NCBI GenBank assembly: GCA_918797485.1
Contig: CAKKNE010000005.1
Span: forward strand, 1,860,001-1,924,000
Direction: 5' to 3'
DNA from: Pelagomonas calceolata
Lineage: Eukaryota; Sar; Pelagophyceae; Pelagomonadales; Pelagomonadaceae
Length of the DNA stretch: 64,000 bases
The translations under genes were made by a program, and so were the position numbers. Shown piece by piece: positions 35,199-45,053 of this stretch (position 1 is the stretch's first letter; every line of letters begins with the position of its first letter). The notes beneath the pieces were generated by a model, which saw only the letters and a list, made by a program, of their open reading frames with translations, was not told the DNA's origin and did no database searches.

Positions 35199-38100
35199 AT
35201 GCTCGGCTCGCCCATCACGCCCCACAACAAGGCGCGCATGAACGCGGCCGAGCTCGACGCCGACCTCTGGTTGGATCGGGCGCGCGACCTCTGCGGCCAC
35301 CGCGAGGCGCTGGTCGACCAGCTCAAGAGCCTCGGGACGCAATTACAAACCGCGAACCCCGACGAGGCCGCTTCCCTACGACCGAAGAGCCACGCTCTGT
35401 TGCGGGAGTTGAGGGAGGCGGCCTGCCACGTCTGCGAGGCGGCGCAGCAGTATAGGGACGCCTGCCGGAACCCCGACGCTCCATTAGCCTACAAGGACGA
35501 GGACTACCTCGCGAAGATGGCCCACGACCTGGACTTCATGGGCGAGTCCGAGGCGTTGGTCGCGGCCATCGGCACGCCTCGAAGACTACTGCGGAACAAC
35601 CCGCTCATGCTGCCGCGGCCGCTGCGCGCGGCGGAGCTCGACGCCGAGGACGCGCCGCCCAAGAACGCCGAGCAGGCGCGACTACGACGAGCGGAGGCGT
35701 TGCTGGTGGGGGCATCCATAGCCCACAGAAACCCGAAGGCCCCGTCGTCACTAGACATGATGATCGAGGACCAGGGTTCGTCGCTCGACGCGCTCTCGCC
35801 GCAACCGGAGGAGGAGGAGGAGGAGGAAGAAGTCGTAAGTCGAACTCCGCCGAAGCCCGCGACCCCCAAGCCCCAGTTCGCGAACCAACCTTCCAACGTC
35901 AACGACGACTGGGTCCGCGAGGCCCACGCGCAGCTGAAAGAACTACGGGAGGCGCAGGCGCAGTTACCGCTGGAGCGGGGCGACCCGGAGCTCGCGGCCA
36001 TGAACAACAACCCCGCTTTAGAAAGGTTCAAGCCGGTGCTCGAGGGGAAGAAGCGCGCGCCGCCTCGCCAGAAGAAGCTCGTGGAGCTGAGCACGGAGGG
36101 CGCCTACGCCGACCCCGACGCTCGGAGCTACGTGGCGCCGCCGCCTCGAAAGGCCAAGAAGCACCAGAATCGCCATCGAGCGCAGATCGTCGATAAGCTC
36201 GAGAGACTGCAGCGGAGCGAGGGGCCCTTGCTCCCGCAAATAAAGATGGGCGGCCCCCCGCCGGGCCTCAAGAAGATGCGCAAGAAGAAGGGACGACCGT
36301 TGCAGGGCGTGACGCTCGCGCGCGCCGAGCTTTCAGCCATCGACCTCACCGCGGACGACCTCGAGGACATCGCGTCGCTCGACGAAGCGCCGAACGAGGC
36401 CGCGAGGAGGGTTGGCGCATGTGCCCTGACGCTCATGTGTCGGGGCGACCGGTGCCCGCCGGACGCGTCGTGGAACGCTGTAATAAGAGCCTTCGACGAC
36501 GACCCCGACGGCATGTTACGAGCGATCCGCGCCGTCGACGCGAAGAGCGACGTGCCGCCCTTCAAGGCCCGGGCGCTGTCGCGCCTGCTCGCGTCGGGCG
36601 GTTTGGACGCGACGGCGACCTTCGAGCACATTGACTCTGAGGCCGGAGATGCTTTGGGTCGATTGGCGGCCTGGTGTTCGCGGTGTGTTCGAGCTGCTTT
36701 ACGGGCCGCGGAACGCGCGTCGGACGACGAGAGCAGCGTGCCGCAGAGACGCGGAAGAAGGCGCGCGGCGCGCGACGACGACTCGTACCAGTCGGACCTG
36801 TCTTCCCTCAACACGACGCCGCGCGGCATGATCAAACGGCGCGCGCGGCGGCGCAAGAAGAAGGTCGTACCGCCGCCGCCCGTGATCCCACACCGTCCGA
36901 AAGAAGAGGCATCCTTCAAGAACGGGCGCGTGATGATGGCGTCGTGGTGGCGCTTCGAGGCGGCGTCGACGGCGTGCCTCGTGAGCGTCGTGGCGCCATC
37001 AAATGCGCGGGGCAACTCGCACGCGCTCCTGGTCAAGGCCTACGATCCTACCAGAGGCGACGGCGAGTCCGTGTTGGTCCTCGACGCGGCGACCGTAGAT
37101 AGGTTGCGCAACCACGAAACTTTGGAAAATTTCGTGCGCACGCAGGGCCTGCTGCGCAAGCTCGAGCTGCGCGTGAGCGCGCACGGCGCGGCGAAGCTCC
37201 GCGAGCGCGCGGGCCCGCCGACGGGCGCGCCGGCGGCGCCGCCGGGCGGCGGGCCGCGCGTGTCCGGGGGCCTGCGCAAGCGCCAGGCCGCGTCGGCGCC
37301 GGTGGTGGAGAAGGAGGCCGTCGACGCCGTGCCGCCGCGCGCGATCGAGACGGCGCCGCCGGCCAAGCCCGCCTCGGCCAAGGAGCGCTTCGCCGAGCGC
37401 CAGCGCGCCGCCGAGGCCGAGCGGCTGGCCCAGGAGCGCGAGGAGAAGGCCCGGCTCGCGCAGGCGCGGCTCGAGAAGGCCGCGCGCGCCGAGGCGAAGC
37501 GGCGCCTCGCGGCCGAGCGGGCCGCGGAGGAGGCGCGCCGGGCGAAGGCGGCGACGGCGCTCCAGAGCCGCGCGCGCGGCCGGTCCGCGACGGCGCGCAC
37601 GAAGGAGGCGTTCGCGGCCGTCGTGCGCGTGCAGGCGGCCTGGCGGTGCCGCGTCGGCGCGCAGGCCCTGGGCGTGGCCAAGAGCTCGGCCGTGGCGCTC
37701 CAGTCGGCGCTGCGCGGCAAGAGCGGGCGCGAGGCGGCGCGGCGGAAGCGCGCCGCGAAGGAGCAGGCCAAGCGCGACGCCGAGCGCCGGCGCCGCGAGG
37801 CCGAGCGCCGCGCGGCCGAGGCGCGGCGCCTGGAGGCCGAGGAGGCCGAGCGGAAGCGGCAGGCGTTCGAGGCGAAGCAGCGCGCCGCGGCCGAGGAGCA
37901 GCGCCGCGCGGCCGAGGAGCGGCGCCGCGCGGAGGACTACGCCGCGGCCAAGGCCCGCGAGGCCGCCGCCCTGTCCGCGCGGCGGCGGGAGCGCGAGGCC
38001 GCCGAGGCCCGGGCGCGCGCCGAGGCCGAGGCCGAGGCGGCGCGGCGGCGCGACGAGGCCGCGGCGCTGGCCCGGGCGCCGAGCGCGTCGGCCTCGGAAC

Positions 38101-38288
38101 TGGCCTCCGAGTCGGACGACGGCTACGGCGACGACGACTTCGACGAGTTCTCGCCGGCGAAGACGACGGGGCCGCCGAGCCCGGCGCAGCGACGGGCGCC
38201 CGCCGTGCCGCCCGTGCCGCTGGACCCGTCGTCGAGCGACGACGGCTACGGGGACTCGGACTTTGACGACGACGACGACGACACGTAG
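35199..38288 (+). CDS. Large IQ-motif, coiled-coil protein with acidic DDGYGD tail
   Basis: 1029 residues from ATG 35199, single exon. Residues about 10-130 are helical (LWLDRARDLCGHREALVDQL). A Glu-rich run (EEEEEEEE, near 212) is followed by basic linkers (KKMRKKKGRPLQ). Residues about 380-500 are a folded helical part (DASWNAVIRAFDDDPDGMLR). A single-strand-rich part near 590-660 (ACLVSVVAPSNARG) precedes about 190 residues of Ala/Arg/Glu helix. This helix contains three IQ-like calmodulin sites (ATALQSRARGRSATAR, AVVRVQAAWRCRVG, SAVALQSALRGKSGREA). The tail has two copies of S-DDGYGD-DFD. It is likely a calmodulin-binding cytoskeletal or ciliary protein, but no named family is recognised. 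Confidence 0.75.
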   Translation: MLGSPITPHNKARMNAAELDADLWLDRARDLCGHREALVDQLKSLGTQLQTANPDEAASLRPKSHALLRELREAACHVCEAAQQYRDACRNPDAPLAYKDEDYLAKMAHDLDFMGESEALVAAIGTPRRLLRNNPLMLPRPLRAAELDAEDAPPKNAEQARLRRAEALLVGASIAHRNPKAPSSLDMMIEDQGSSLDALSPQPEEEEEEEEVVSRTPPKPATPKPQFANQPSNVNDDWVREAHAQLKELREAQAQLPLERGDPELAAMNNNPALERFKPVLEGKKRAPPRQKKLVELSTEGAYADPDARSYVAPPPRKAKKHQNRHRAQIVDKLERLQRSEGPLLPQIKMGGPPPGLKKMRKKKGRPLQGVTLARAELSAIDLTADDLEDIASLDEAPNEAARRVGACALTLMCRGDRCPPDASWNAVIRAFDDDPDGMLRAIRAVDAKSDVPPFKARALSRLLASGGLDATATFEHIDSEAGDALGRLAAWCSRCVRAALRAAERASDDESSVPQRRGRRRAARDDDSYQSDLSSLNTTPRGMIKRRARRRKKKVVPPPPVIPHRPKEEASFKNGRVMMASWWRFEAASTACLVSVVAPSNARGNSHALLVKAYDPTRGDGESVLVLDAATVDRLRNHETLENFVRTQGLLRKLELRVSAHGAAKLRERAGPPTGAPAAPPGGGPRVSGGLRKRQAASAPVVEKEAVDAVPPRAIETAPPAKPASAKERFAERQRAAEAERLAQEREEKARLAQARLEKAARAEAKRRLAAERAAEEARRAKAATALQSRARGRSATARTKEAFAAVVRVQAAWRCRVGAQALGVAKSSAVALQSALRGKSGREAARRKRAAKEQAKRDAERRRREAERRAAEARRLEAEEAERKRQAFEAKQRAAAEEQRRAAEERRRAEDYAAAKAREAAALSARRREREAAEARARAEAEAEAARRRDEAAALARAPSASASELASESDDGYGDDDFDEFSPAKTTGPPSPAQRRAPAVPPVPLDPSSSDDGYGDSDFDDDDDDT

Positions 38289-38379
38289 TACAAGAGTTTC
38301 GCGAGGATGGGATGAGCGCGATTCACGGGGCACTAGCGCGGCACGGCGCGCTGGGTAGTAGTAGCCCGCAAGATCAAGG

Positions 38380-39701
38380 TCAGCCGAGCCGCGCCGACAG
38401 CAGCGGCGTGAGGTACTCGGCCAACTTCAGGGCCTCGATGGCGATCTCGATCGTCGCGACGCCCTCGGGGAACTCGCCGCGCACCGCCGCGGCCGCGCAC
38501 CGCTCCTTCAGCTCCCGGTACTCGGGCTCCTGCGTGATGAGGTAGCCGATCCAGTCGGGGTGCGCCTTCATCCGCTCCTCGACGACCTTCTGGCGCGGCG
38601 CGTCGATCATGGCCCGGTTCAGCAGCTCCTCGCCGTCCTTCGTCACGATGGCCCGACACTCGTCGCCGCCGCAGCGGTCCGCGACGATGCGCACCTTGCC
38701 GCCCTCCTTGTTCGTCAGCACGAAGTCCAGGCGCTGGAAGTCCTGGAAATCATTTAACGTCATCAAATCACACCCGTCCGCCGACTCGTCGCAGCCGCTC
38801 GTGTCGACGTCGACGATCGTGTCGGCGCGCATGCCGAAGAACGTCGCCGCCAGCGCCAACTCGTGGATGGCCATGTTCTTGAGGAGCCCCTCCGCGTTCC
38901 GCTCGAAGCACTCGGCCAGGTCCTCCTTCGCGTAGTCGTTTCTAGACGTTAATGTCACTAGAGCTCCCGGGTTCCCATTGGCGACCTCGAGCGCCTCCGT
39001 GAAGTAGGGGCTGATGTTCTTGATGAAGCCCATGAAGACGGGCACGTTCGCCGCCTTGGCCTCGGCGGCCATGGCCTCGAGCTCTGCTACCGACGGCGCG
39101 CCGGGCTTCTCGAGCAAGATGTGCGTCGCGCCCGCCTTGAGCGCCTGGCGGAAGAAGCCCGGGTTGTCCACGGTCCGCCCCGCTATTAAAGCTAACTTGG
39201 GCCCGGGCCCCGCCGTCGACCACGTCTGATCCGAAATGGCGTCGCTGAAGCGCGTGTCCGTCCACTCCTTAACCACACCTGCGTCGAACTCGGCGCCCGC
39301 GTCGGAATCTTTACCGGGCCCGAGGAACCAGGGCTCGACGACATCTGATAATCTCGCCGACGCGCACTCGCCCTCGACGAGCTGCAACCCGTGGAACCAG
39401 CCCATGCCGCGAGCGGGCCTGCGCGGAAGACGTCCGCGTTTGCGGCAGTGGGCGTTTCTTTGACTTTGAAAGCCTGCAGCGCGCGGCGGCGGCGGCGACG
39501 ACGCGCGATCGCGAACGGGTCGAAGGATCACAGGCGTTTGAGCGATGCGACACCGGTGCAATGCAAGCCGCAGCCGACTACTGCATAGTTCGCCTTCTCC
39601 GCGACGCTTTTCAAGCTGACAGATGCACGCGTCGAGCGCAGCGTCGGAATTAAGCCATGAGTTGCAGCAGCGCCCAGGATTATGAGGCGCATGGCAGCCA
39701 T
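38380..39701 (-). CDS. Gfo/Idh/MocA-like oxidoreductase, probably secreted or organellar, with an uncertain first exon
   Basis: The main exon (complement 38380-39418) encodes GMGWFHGLQLVEGE, ALKAGATHILLEKPGAPSVA (EKP signature) and VFMGFIKNISPYF, then a beta-rich C-terminal domain, as in Gfo/Idh/MocA proteins. It lacks the first Rossmann strand. An upstream frame from ATG 39701 supplies a signal-peptide-like start (MAAMRLIILGAAATHGLIP) and NYAVVGCG, a good first strand. A GT at 39531 and an AG at 39419 (TCTTCCGCGCAG, like an introner end) join them in frame, giving 402 residues. That splice leaves an unusual insert between VVGCG and GMGWFHG, so the exact 5' site is unsure. If exon 1 is wrong, the start would be the ATG of MGWFHG near 39403. 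Confidence 0.6.
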
Positions 39702-40166
39702 TCTTGCCTCTGTTACGGCACTTGCCCTTCTGTGTGCCCGGGTTTTTCGTCATATGATGATCCGAGGATCCTGGACGACGACCTCTGCACCCGACGAGCC
39801 CCGCCGGGTAGTCACGCGACCGCTTGCTGCACCGAGGCCGGTTGTCGGCGCTCGTCGGCGCCCGTCGCGGCGCGCCGGCGGCCCTCGCGGACTTCTATCC
39901 GGCTCCCAAGGAAAACGTAGCTAGCGGCTGTAGGACTTACTCAGAGCGTGAACAGCGTCGGCGACGCCCTCGCGCCCTCGCCGACCTGCACGGTCGTGAG
40001 GCGCAGGAAGAGGCCGTGCTCCATGAGCTCTCCGTTGTTCGCTCTGAGAACAATCGTCCAATCGTCTGAGGCTCGTGTGTGGTTTTGTTCTATTTTTAAG
40101 ATTGTTACGAAGTTTAACAACAACAGGCCTCGCCACCGAGAGCATGGCGACGCCCGCCGCGTCAAC
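39702..40166. other. Gene-poor 465 bp with a possible small minus-strand exon
   Basis: At about 39941-40072 the minus strand reads DDWTIVLRANNGELMEHGLF then LRLTTVQVGEGARASPTLFT and a stop. This looks like real coding sequence and could be a last exon of the gene at 40167, with the intron covering the A/T-rich stretch 40075-40160. No clean splice pair was found. The rest, toward 39702, holds nothing recognised. Confidence 0.35.
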
Positions 40167-40964
40167 CTACGCCTCGTCGCCCGTCGGCGGATCGGGCGCG
40201 ATGCCGGCCTCCTGCAACTTCCGCAGCAAAAGGGCGCGGTCGTAGGTAGGATTAGGGCCGCCTCTCCCAGACGTGACCGCTCCTTTTGGCAGGCGCCCCT
40301 TGTTCGCCCGCCACAGCTCGGCGAGCGCGTGGTCGTCTAAGTGCTTGTAGAGCTCGTCGCGCGAGTCCACCTCGGCCTGCTGGTCCCGCGCGAGCGTCGA
40401 CGCGGCCAGGACGGCCGCCCGAGGGTGCCCCTGTTCCGTCGTCCGGTACGTGACGCCTTCCGGGCCCTCGGTCACGACGCGGACCACCTGGTACTCGTTA
40501 TAAGGGGGGAAGTCGTTCGTCGCATATTCGCCCGTCGGCTCATACACGCGGCGCAAATCTAAATCTCTAATAAGGGTCAAGTCGCCGCCGGCCTTGACGA
40601 GGGCTTCCCACAGGCCATCAGCACGGAACATGTTGCCTCTATAAGCGGCGCTCCGCAATTGTCTAGGAAGACCAGCTGGTGTAGGGTGCGTCAGGTGCCT
40701 GTCCGGGACGAAAATCGCCAAACTATCAAGAGCAGCCGAAGCGCCCGTCGACCCGCCCAAATATTTATCGATGAACTCGTCTCTATCAATATTCGCGTCG
40801 ACGCAGTGGATGCCCACGCCCGACAACGCCTCCATCATCTGGGGCACCGGCGTCTCGAAGCACTGGAGGGGGTCGGGGCTGCTGCCCGATCGGATTTCAG
40901 CTGCCGCCCAGAAGCCAATCGTCAGCCCGACGCCCTTCAAATTATTATCAGCAGCCGACGCTTC
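40167..40964 (-). CDS. Unknown protein segment, probably the 3' exon of the upstream membrane-protein gene
   Basis: The frame is open for 266 codons but begins without an ATG; its first Met lies about 43 codons in. The segment starts after a good 3' splice site (TTTTTGCGCGCAG, AG at 40965-40966). It reads GVGLTIGFWAAAEIRSG, then IHCVDANIDRDEFIDKYLGG, FPPYNEYQVVRVVTEGPEG and KGRLPKGAVTSGRGG. I recognise no domain. Only about 80 bp separate it from the stop of the gene at 41045. A GT at 41049-41050 in that gene joins it in frame (86-nt intron), which would make one protein of about 789 residues. Alternatively it has its own short first exon. Confidence 0.5.
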   Translation of the reverse strand, partial: EASAADNNLKGVGLTIGFWAAAEIRSGSSPDPLQCFETPVPQMMEALSGVGIHCVDANIDRDEFIDKYLGGSTGASAALDSLAIFVPDRHLTHPTPAGLPRQLRSAAYRGNMFRADGLWEALVKAGGDLTLIRDLDLRRVYEPTGEYATNDFPPYNEYQVVRVVTEGPEGVTYRTTEQGHPRAAVLAASTLARDQQAEVDSRDELYKHLDDHALAELWRANKGRLPKGAVTSGRGGPNPTYDRALLLRKLQEAGIAPDPPTGDEA

Positions 40965-40980
40965 CTGCGCGCAAAAACAG

Positions 40981-41020
40981 CGTCAGATCGACCGCACGCG
41001 CGTCAGATCGACCGCACGCG
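40981..41020. repeat. 20-bp tandem duplication in a probable intron
   Basis: Two perfect head-to-tail copies of CGTCAGATCGACCGCACGCG. They lie between the stop at 41045 and the 3' splice site at 40965, so they would be inside the proposed 86-nt intron. Confidence 0.9.
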
Positions 41021-41044
41021 TCGACCGATCGATTCCTGAAGAGG

Positions 41045-42660
41045 TCAGACACCGCGCGCGACGAGCTCGCGTAACTTGGCTAAGAAGCGCTGTGGCGCGT
41101 CGGCCTTATCTTTCACTTCACGGAGCTGCTTGCCCACCAATAAAGCAAACTCAAAGATGGCCTGCTGGCCCTGGGCGAACTGCTCCAGGCGCTCCGGCAA
41201 ATCAACCGACATAGAAGAACTAGCGAGCTCGACGACCTCGTCGAAGGCCCCGCGGTTGACCCGCAACACGTCCGAGCGGTCGTTCCAGAGCGTCAGGACG
41301 TCGTCGGGGAGCGGGTCCGTGGAGTGGTGCTGGCCGGGTCGGTACATTTTCAATCTAACAGTACCAGTCAAGTCGACGACGGCACCGCTGCAGAGGACCG
41401 AGGCCATGAGCGACGTCGAGGCCCCATGCTTCGTTCCTAGGTTCGTGAAGGAACATTTAAGGTACGTGATCACGCGCGGGGCCGTGATCGAGCTAGGGAG
41501 GCCCTTGGAGATCGTGCCGCAGACCCCGAACGTGTGCGCCGCGACTAAACCGAGGGTGACGCCGCTGGACAGGTTGCGCCTAATGTCGTCCAGATTTAAC
41601 GCGCTCTCGAGGCCCGACAGGTTGCCGTCCGACGCTTTCAGCGGCACGATGATCTTGAGGCCCGGGTGGTCCTTGATCGTCGGCGCCGTCTGGACACATA
41701 AGACGCCGCCGGCTCGTAGGCCGCGGATGGTCGGCAGGAGCTTCAAGTTCGACGCAATGTGCTCCGCGACGGCGCTGTGCATGGCATCCTCGACCAGCTT
41801 GAAGCCGGCCTGGTTGTACTTCCAGGTGAACGACGTGTCGAAGGCCGACGCGAGCGGCACGAAGGCCGCCTGGAGCTGTGCGGGGTTCTCTTCTTCGGCA
41901 GCTTTTCTTAACTTCGCCCACTGCGGGACGACGGCGCGGTCCTCGTAGGTGTCGATGTAGGCCGTGAACAGGCCCTTGAGGAGGGGCTTTACCGCGAAGG
42001 AGTAGCCGCCCCAGAAGCAGTGCGCCAGGAGCGTTTTGTAGGTGCAGGACCACAAAAAAGGACACGAGAGGACGATGTTCAAACAGAAGAGCAGCACGTG
42101 CTCGGCGGCGATGCAGTAGCTCCGGCCGAACGTGCGCTCGATGACCCAGTTCACCCGCTTGAGCGCCCAGCCGTCGTTGTCGAGCGTGCCGTCTTTGTAT
42201 CCTAATATGCCGAAGTAGATGAACAGTTTCGCAACGCCGACGTAGCCGACGCTCACGTTGCGGTCCTTCGACTCGTCGTAGGCCTCGATCATGGCGTCGA
42301 TGAACTCGGTCGACTGTATGAAACCGTGCGAGAACAACCTCGCGACCTGCAAAGAACCATGCGTCTGGCGTACAAATTCTTGACCCGGGACCGCACGAAA
42401 AAACCAATGTTGTAGCTGTCGTCGAAGCGGGTCTCGAACATGGGGTGCGAGAAGACGGCGTTGACCATGGCCACCGCGAAGGCGCCGAGCTGGTCTTGCA
42501 CCGCGATGCCCCCGAACAGCTGATAAGCTATGATGTTCATGAGGATGCCGAATATGAGGATGAATTTTGGGTCGTCGAGTATCGTTTTGCGGCACGGGTG
42601 GACGTCTCCGACCTTGTCCGGGCGCGTGCGGCCCTTGCGGACCCTGCCGGTGCGGGCCAT
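41045..42660 (-). CDS. Large multi-segment membrane protein of unknown family
   Basis: Exons are complement of 42385-42660 and 41045-42346, 525 residues from ATG 42660. Exon 1 has a basic start and two likely spans (FILIFGILMNIIAYQLFGGI and LGAFAVAMVNAVFSHP), ending FDDSYNIGFFVRSR. Exon 2 starts VARLFSHGFIQS. It has further spans around VGVAKLFIYFGILG, EHVLLFCLNIVLSCPFLWSC and LLAHCFWGGYSFAVKPLL, then a long soluble part (TIRGLRAGGVLCVQTAPTIK, SSGVTLGLVAAHTFGVCGTI). The 38-nt intron (42347-42384) begins GTCAAGAA and ends TTTGCAG. Each exon alone runs into stops or another frame. I do not recognise it. A downstream exon at 40167-40964 may belong to it. Confidence 0.7.
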
Positions 42661-43515
42661 GATGTGGAGGCGCCGCACTGGCTGCTGATGTATTATATAT
42701 TTGCTATTCGACTGTTTTTTGCGATTCGCTGCGGTGCAGCTTAGTTTTTAGCGCTGGAGCCCAAAGTCTTGCAACCCAGAGCTAGTCAATGACCTACTAG
42801 CAATTTGGATGAAAAACCGATTGACGATCTACTGGGGGAGGCCCCGCATGGGAGACGTTACGTGGCCCCACCGCACCACGTTGACTACATTACATCCTTA
42901 AAAATTTGCCCAGGCAGTTCCGCATTCGTCCCGGGCTCGAGAGTTCACGGTCACGCGCTCCTTCAGAGGCCCCTGTCGAGCTCGTTTTTAATTTGAGAGC
43001 CAACCCAGGGCTGCTAGCTTCGGTTCCCGCAAGGTACTGCGACCCGAGCTATTGAGTCAGTGTTGGCAGAGATATCTGGCTTACATCTATATCTCTGGAA
43101 TCGCAACAATCTCGGTTACCAACAATTTCGCCTCTGAGGCGCTTTTTGGCATCTCCTCCGTCGTAGCACGGGCGCTGGTAGCAGCGACAAGACCCGTCTA
43201 GGCCTCGCCCCAGAGGCCCCCAAGACATACCTCTGTGGGCCCGGGAATCTCACATCCCCATTTGTCCCATTTGTGTCTGAAGATACATCATATCTCTCAA
43301 ACTTCCACCTGAGGGTACGGGCAACATCGGAAAAATTTACTTCCTGAGTGGCCCTGTAGACCCATTCATCTCATTAATTTTTTTAGTAGTACATATATAT
43401 ATGTATATATATATGCACATGTTACTATAGCCATATATATATCATACTAGCCAGAGATTTTTTGGTCGTCGACCGCTCGGCCGGTTTTTCTGTTTACTTG
43501 CTACCCTGGATCGGA
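42661..43515. other. 855-bp divergent intergenic region with AT microsatellite
   Basis: No gene is seen. A weak copy of the gene-start motif (CTAGTCAATGACCTACTAGCAA at 42782-42803) lies about 120 bp upstream of the minus-strand ATG. At about 43388-43440 an ACATATATATATGTATATAT-type microsatellite forms a near-palindrome. The whole stretch is far richer in A/T than the genes, and 43140-43350 has repeated CATCTC/CATATC words. Confidence 0.5.
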
Positions 43516-44166
43516 ATGCAGACACAAAATCACAAAAATCAAAACGGGTTTTCCTCGGCTTTTACCGCAAGCAAGCCACCCACCGCGGACGACGACGACG
43601 CGACACAGGAAGGCGACCCGCCGCCTCCACTGCCCGAGGAGGAGGGCATGCCACCGCCATCGCCGCCGGACGAGACCGACGAGCAGCAGCCGCCGCCGGG
43701 CCTGGCTCCGCCGAGCCCTGAGCCGAGCGTGCAGCCGCGTGGGACGAAGTCGAAGCGCGACGGCACGTCCGTGGGCACGTTGATGCGGTCGCCGCCCAAG
43801 AGAGCGGACGACGATGAAGGCATAGCGAAGTCCCCCGCGAGCAAGGTCCCTTTGGTGGAGTATGATAGCGACGCCGAGGACGACGGCGACGCCCTGGCGC
43901 AGCTGCCTCGGGCCACTGATCCGGCCGAGAGCGAGCCGGTCGAGATGGAGGCCGAGTCCACGACGACGATGGAGGCCGCCGGGCCGGCGCCCACCGTGAC
44001 GGACTACACGGCCCAGGCCGACGTTCTGCTCGAGCTTCTCAGTACGAGGTACCGCCGAACGGCGGACCGGGCCCGCGTTATCGAGGCACTCACGGCGAGT
44101 GGCGGTGCCTACCTTGCCGCCGCTCATTGGCTCGACACCCAAGGACACCTTCGTTCCGTGTCGTGA
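43516..44166 (+). CDS. Disordered acidic protein with UBA-like C-terminal domain
   Basis: 216 residues from ATG 43516 (MQTQNHKNQNGFSS). A Pro/Asp/Glu-rich disordered region (DDDDATQEGDPPPPLPEEEG) and SPPKRADDDEG lead to a C-terminal helical part (about 165-212: VLLELLSTRYRRTADRARVI, EALTASGGAYLAAAHWLDTQ). Three helices with a final AA-x-WL are UBA/CUE-like, so ubiquitin binding is possible. The codons for NQNGF are the AAAACGGGTTTT 12-mer (43541-43552). If that is a promoter element, the true start would be further downstream. Confidence 0.5.
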   Translation: MQTQNHKNQNGFSSAFTASKPPTADDDDATQEGDPPPPLPEEEGMPPPSPPDETDEQQPPPGLAPPSPEPSVQPRGTKSKRDGTSVGTLMRSPPKRADDDEGIAKSPASKVPLVEYDSDAEDDGDALAQLPRATDPAESEPVEMEAESTTTMEAAGPAPTVTDYTAQADVLLELLSTRYRRTADRARVIEALTASGGAYLAAAHWLDTQGHLRSVS

Positions 44167-44475
44167 GGCGCGCGGTAGTGCCTAAGCGTCTTAGTTCGTT
44201 CGAGCCTACCACGGGGAGCCAGAACTTGCTCAAGTCGTGTCTCGACACGCGATGCCGAGGCGAGCATAGGCCTCGGACGGATAGCCCCTCATTTTTCGAC
44301 TGTTGCGATGAGAGCCAGCTGCAGTGGCATCAAGTCCTCGTCCTACGCGCGGCACCAGCGCAGCCGCCGGACTAGGGCGTCGCCCAGCGCGTACGCCAGC
44401 CCTCTTCTCGCGCTCGAGCAGCTGTCAATTTTTTTCGGCGCGGCGCCGCGGCAGCGTAACAGACAACAGACGCCA
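44167..44475. other. Intergenic, 309 bp
   Basis: It lies between two plus-strand genes. The frames crossing it are short and without recognisable protein features. I see no motif copy, repeat or RNA gene. Confidence 0.35.
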
Positions 44476-44736
44476 ATGGCTCAGCCGAAGATCACCGACG
44501 CCGAGATCGCCGGGATGGACGCGCTCTTCGGCCCGCCGCCGTCGCCGCCGCGGCGGCGGCCGCTCGGCTCCCCCAACCTGCCGCCCAGGCCGGAGCCGTT
44601 CGCCAAGCCGCCGCCGCCGCGCACCGCCGACAAGCCCCCCGTCGTCGTCGAGAACGTGCCGTCGAACGAGGCGCCGCCGCTGCGTGAGCCCGCGCGGCGC
44701 GAATTCTCGGCGACGGCGGCCGACGTCGCGGACTGA
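44476..44736 (+). CDS. Small proline-rich protein
   Basis: 86 residues from ATG 44476. It begins MAQPKITDAEIAGMDALFG, a short amphipathic helix (ITDAEIAGMDALF) that could be a binding peptide, followed by a Pro/Arg-rich disordered region (PPPSPPRRRPLGSPNLPP) and a final EFSATAADVAD. It is too short and low-complexity to assign. The helix plus disordered tail suggests a small adaptor. Confidence 0.45.
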   Translation: MAQPKITDAEIAGMDALFGPPPSPPRRRPLGSPNLPPRPEPFAKPPPPRTADKPPVVVENVPSNEAPPLREPARREFSATAADVAD

Positions 44737-44810
44737 GAGACCGCGGCGTCAGCCACCCGCGTCCATCCTCCTCCAACCCCTAATATTGTTAAGTTACCTG
44801 TACACAACGC

Positions 44811-45053
44811 CTAGTGGCCCTTCGCGTCGGGCGCGCCGTCCATCTGCGACGTGGACATGCCCAGGGCTTTCCGCACCGGCGGCACGACGACGCACATGCC
44901 GCAGCCCACCGTGCCGAGCAAACAACTGAAGAAGACGATGGGCTCGCGGTCCATCAACCGCACGACCCAGCCTCTAGCCTGGGTGGCGGTGAGGAACTGC
45001 GCGGTCATGAGCGCCGAACTCAGCGCCACGAAGGCGTGGTTGCCGATGGACAT
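44811..45053 (-). CDS. Possible NDUFA3 (B9)-like mitochondrial complex I subunit
   Basis: 80 residues from ATG 45053. A first hydrophobic segment (AFVALSSALMTAQFLTA) precedes WVVRLMDREPIVFFSCLLGT and VGCGMCVVVPPVRKALGM. The run W-x(5)-[DK]-[RK]-E-P-[IV]-[VL]-x-x-S, a membrane helix, then PP resembles NDUFA3, an accessory membrane-arm subunit of complex I of similar size. The match is from memory and covers only about 35 residues, so other small inner-membrane proteins remain possible. Confidence 0.45.
   Translation of the reverse strand: MSIGNHAFVALSSALMTAQFLTATQARGWVVRLMDREPIVFFSCLLGTVGCGMCVVVPPVRKALGMSTSQMDGAPDAKGH

Noticed and set aside
36999-38333. 444-codon minus-strand frame antisense to the IQ-motif gene
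   Set aside because: A shadow of Ala/Glu/Arg helix codons; it shows only Arg/Leu/Ala runs.
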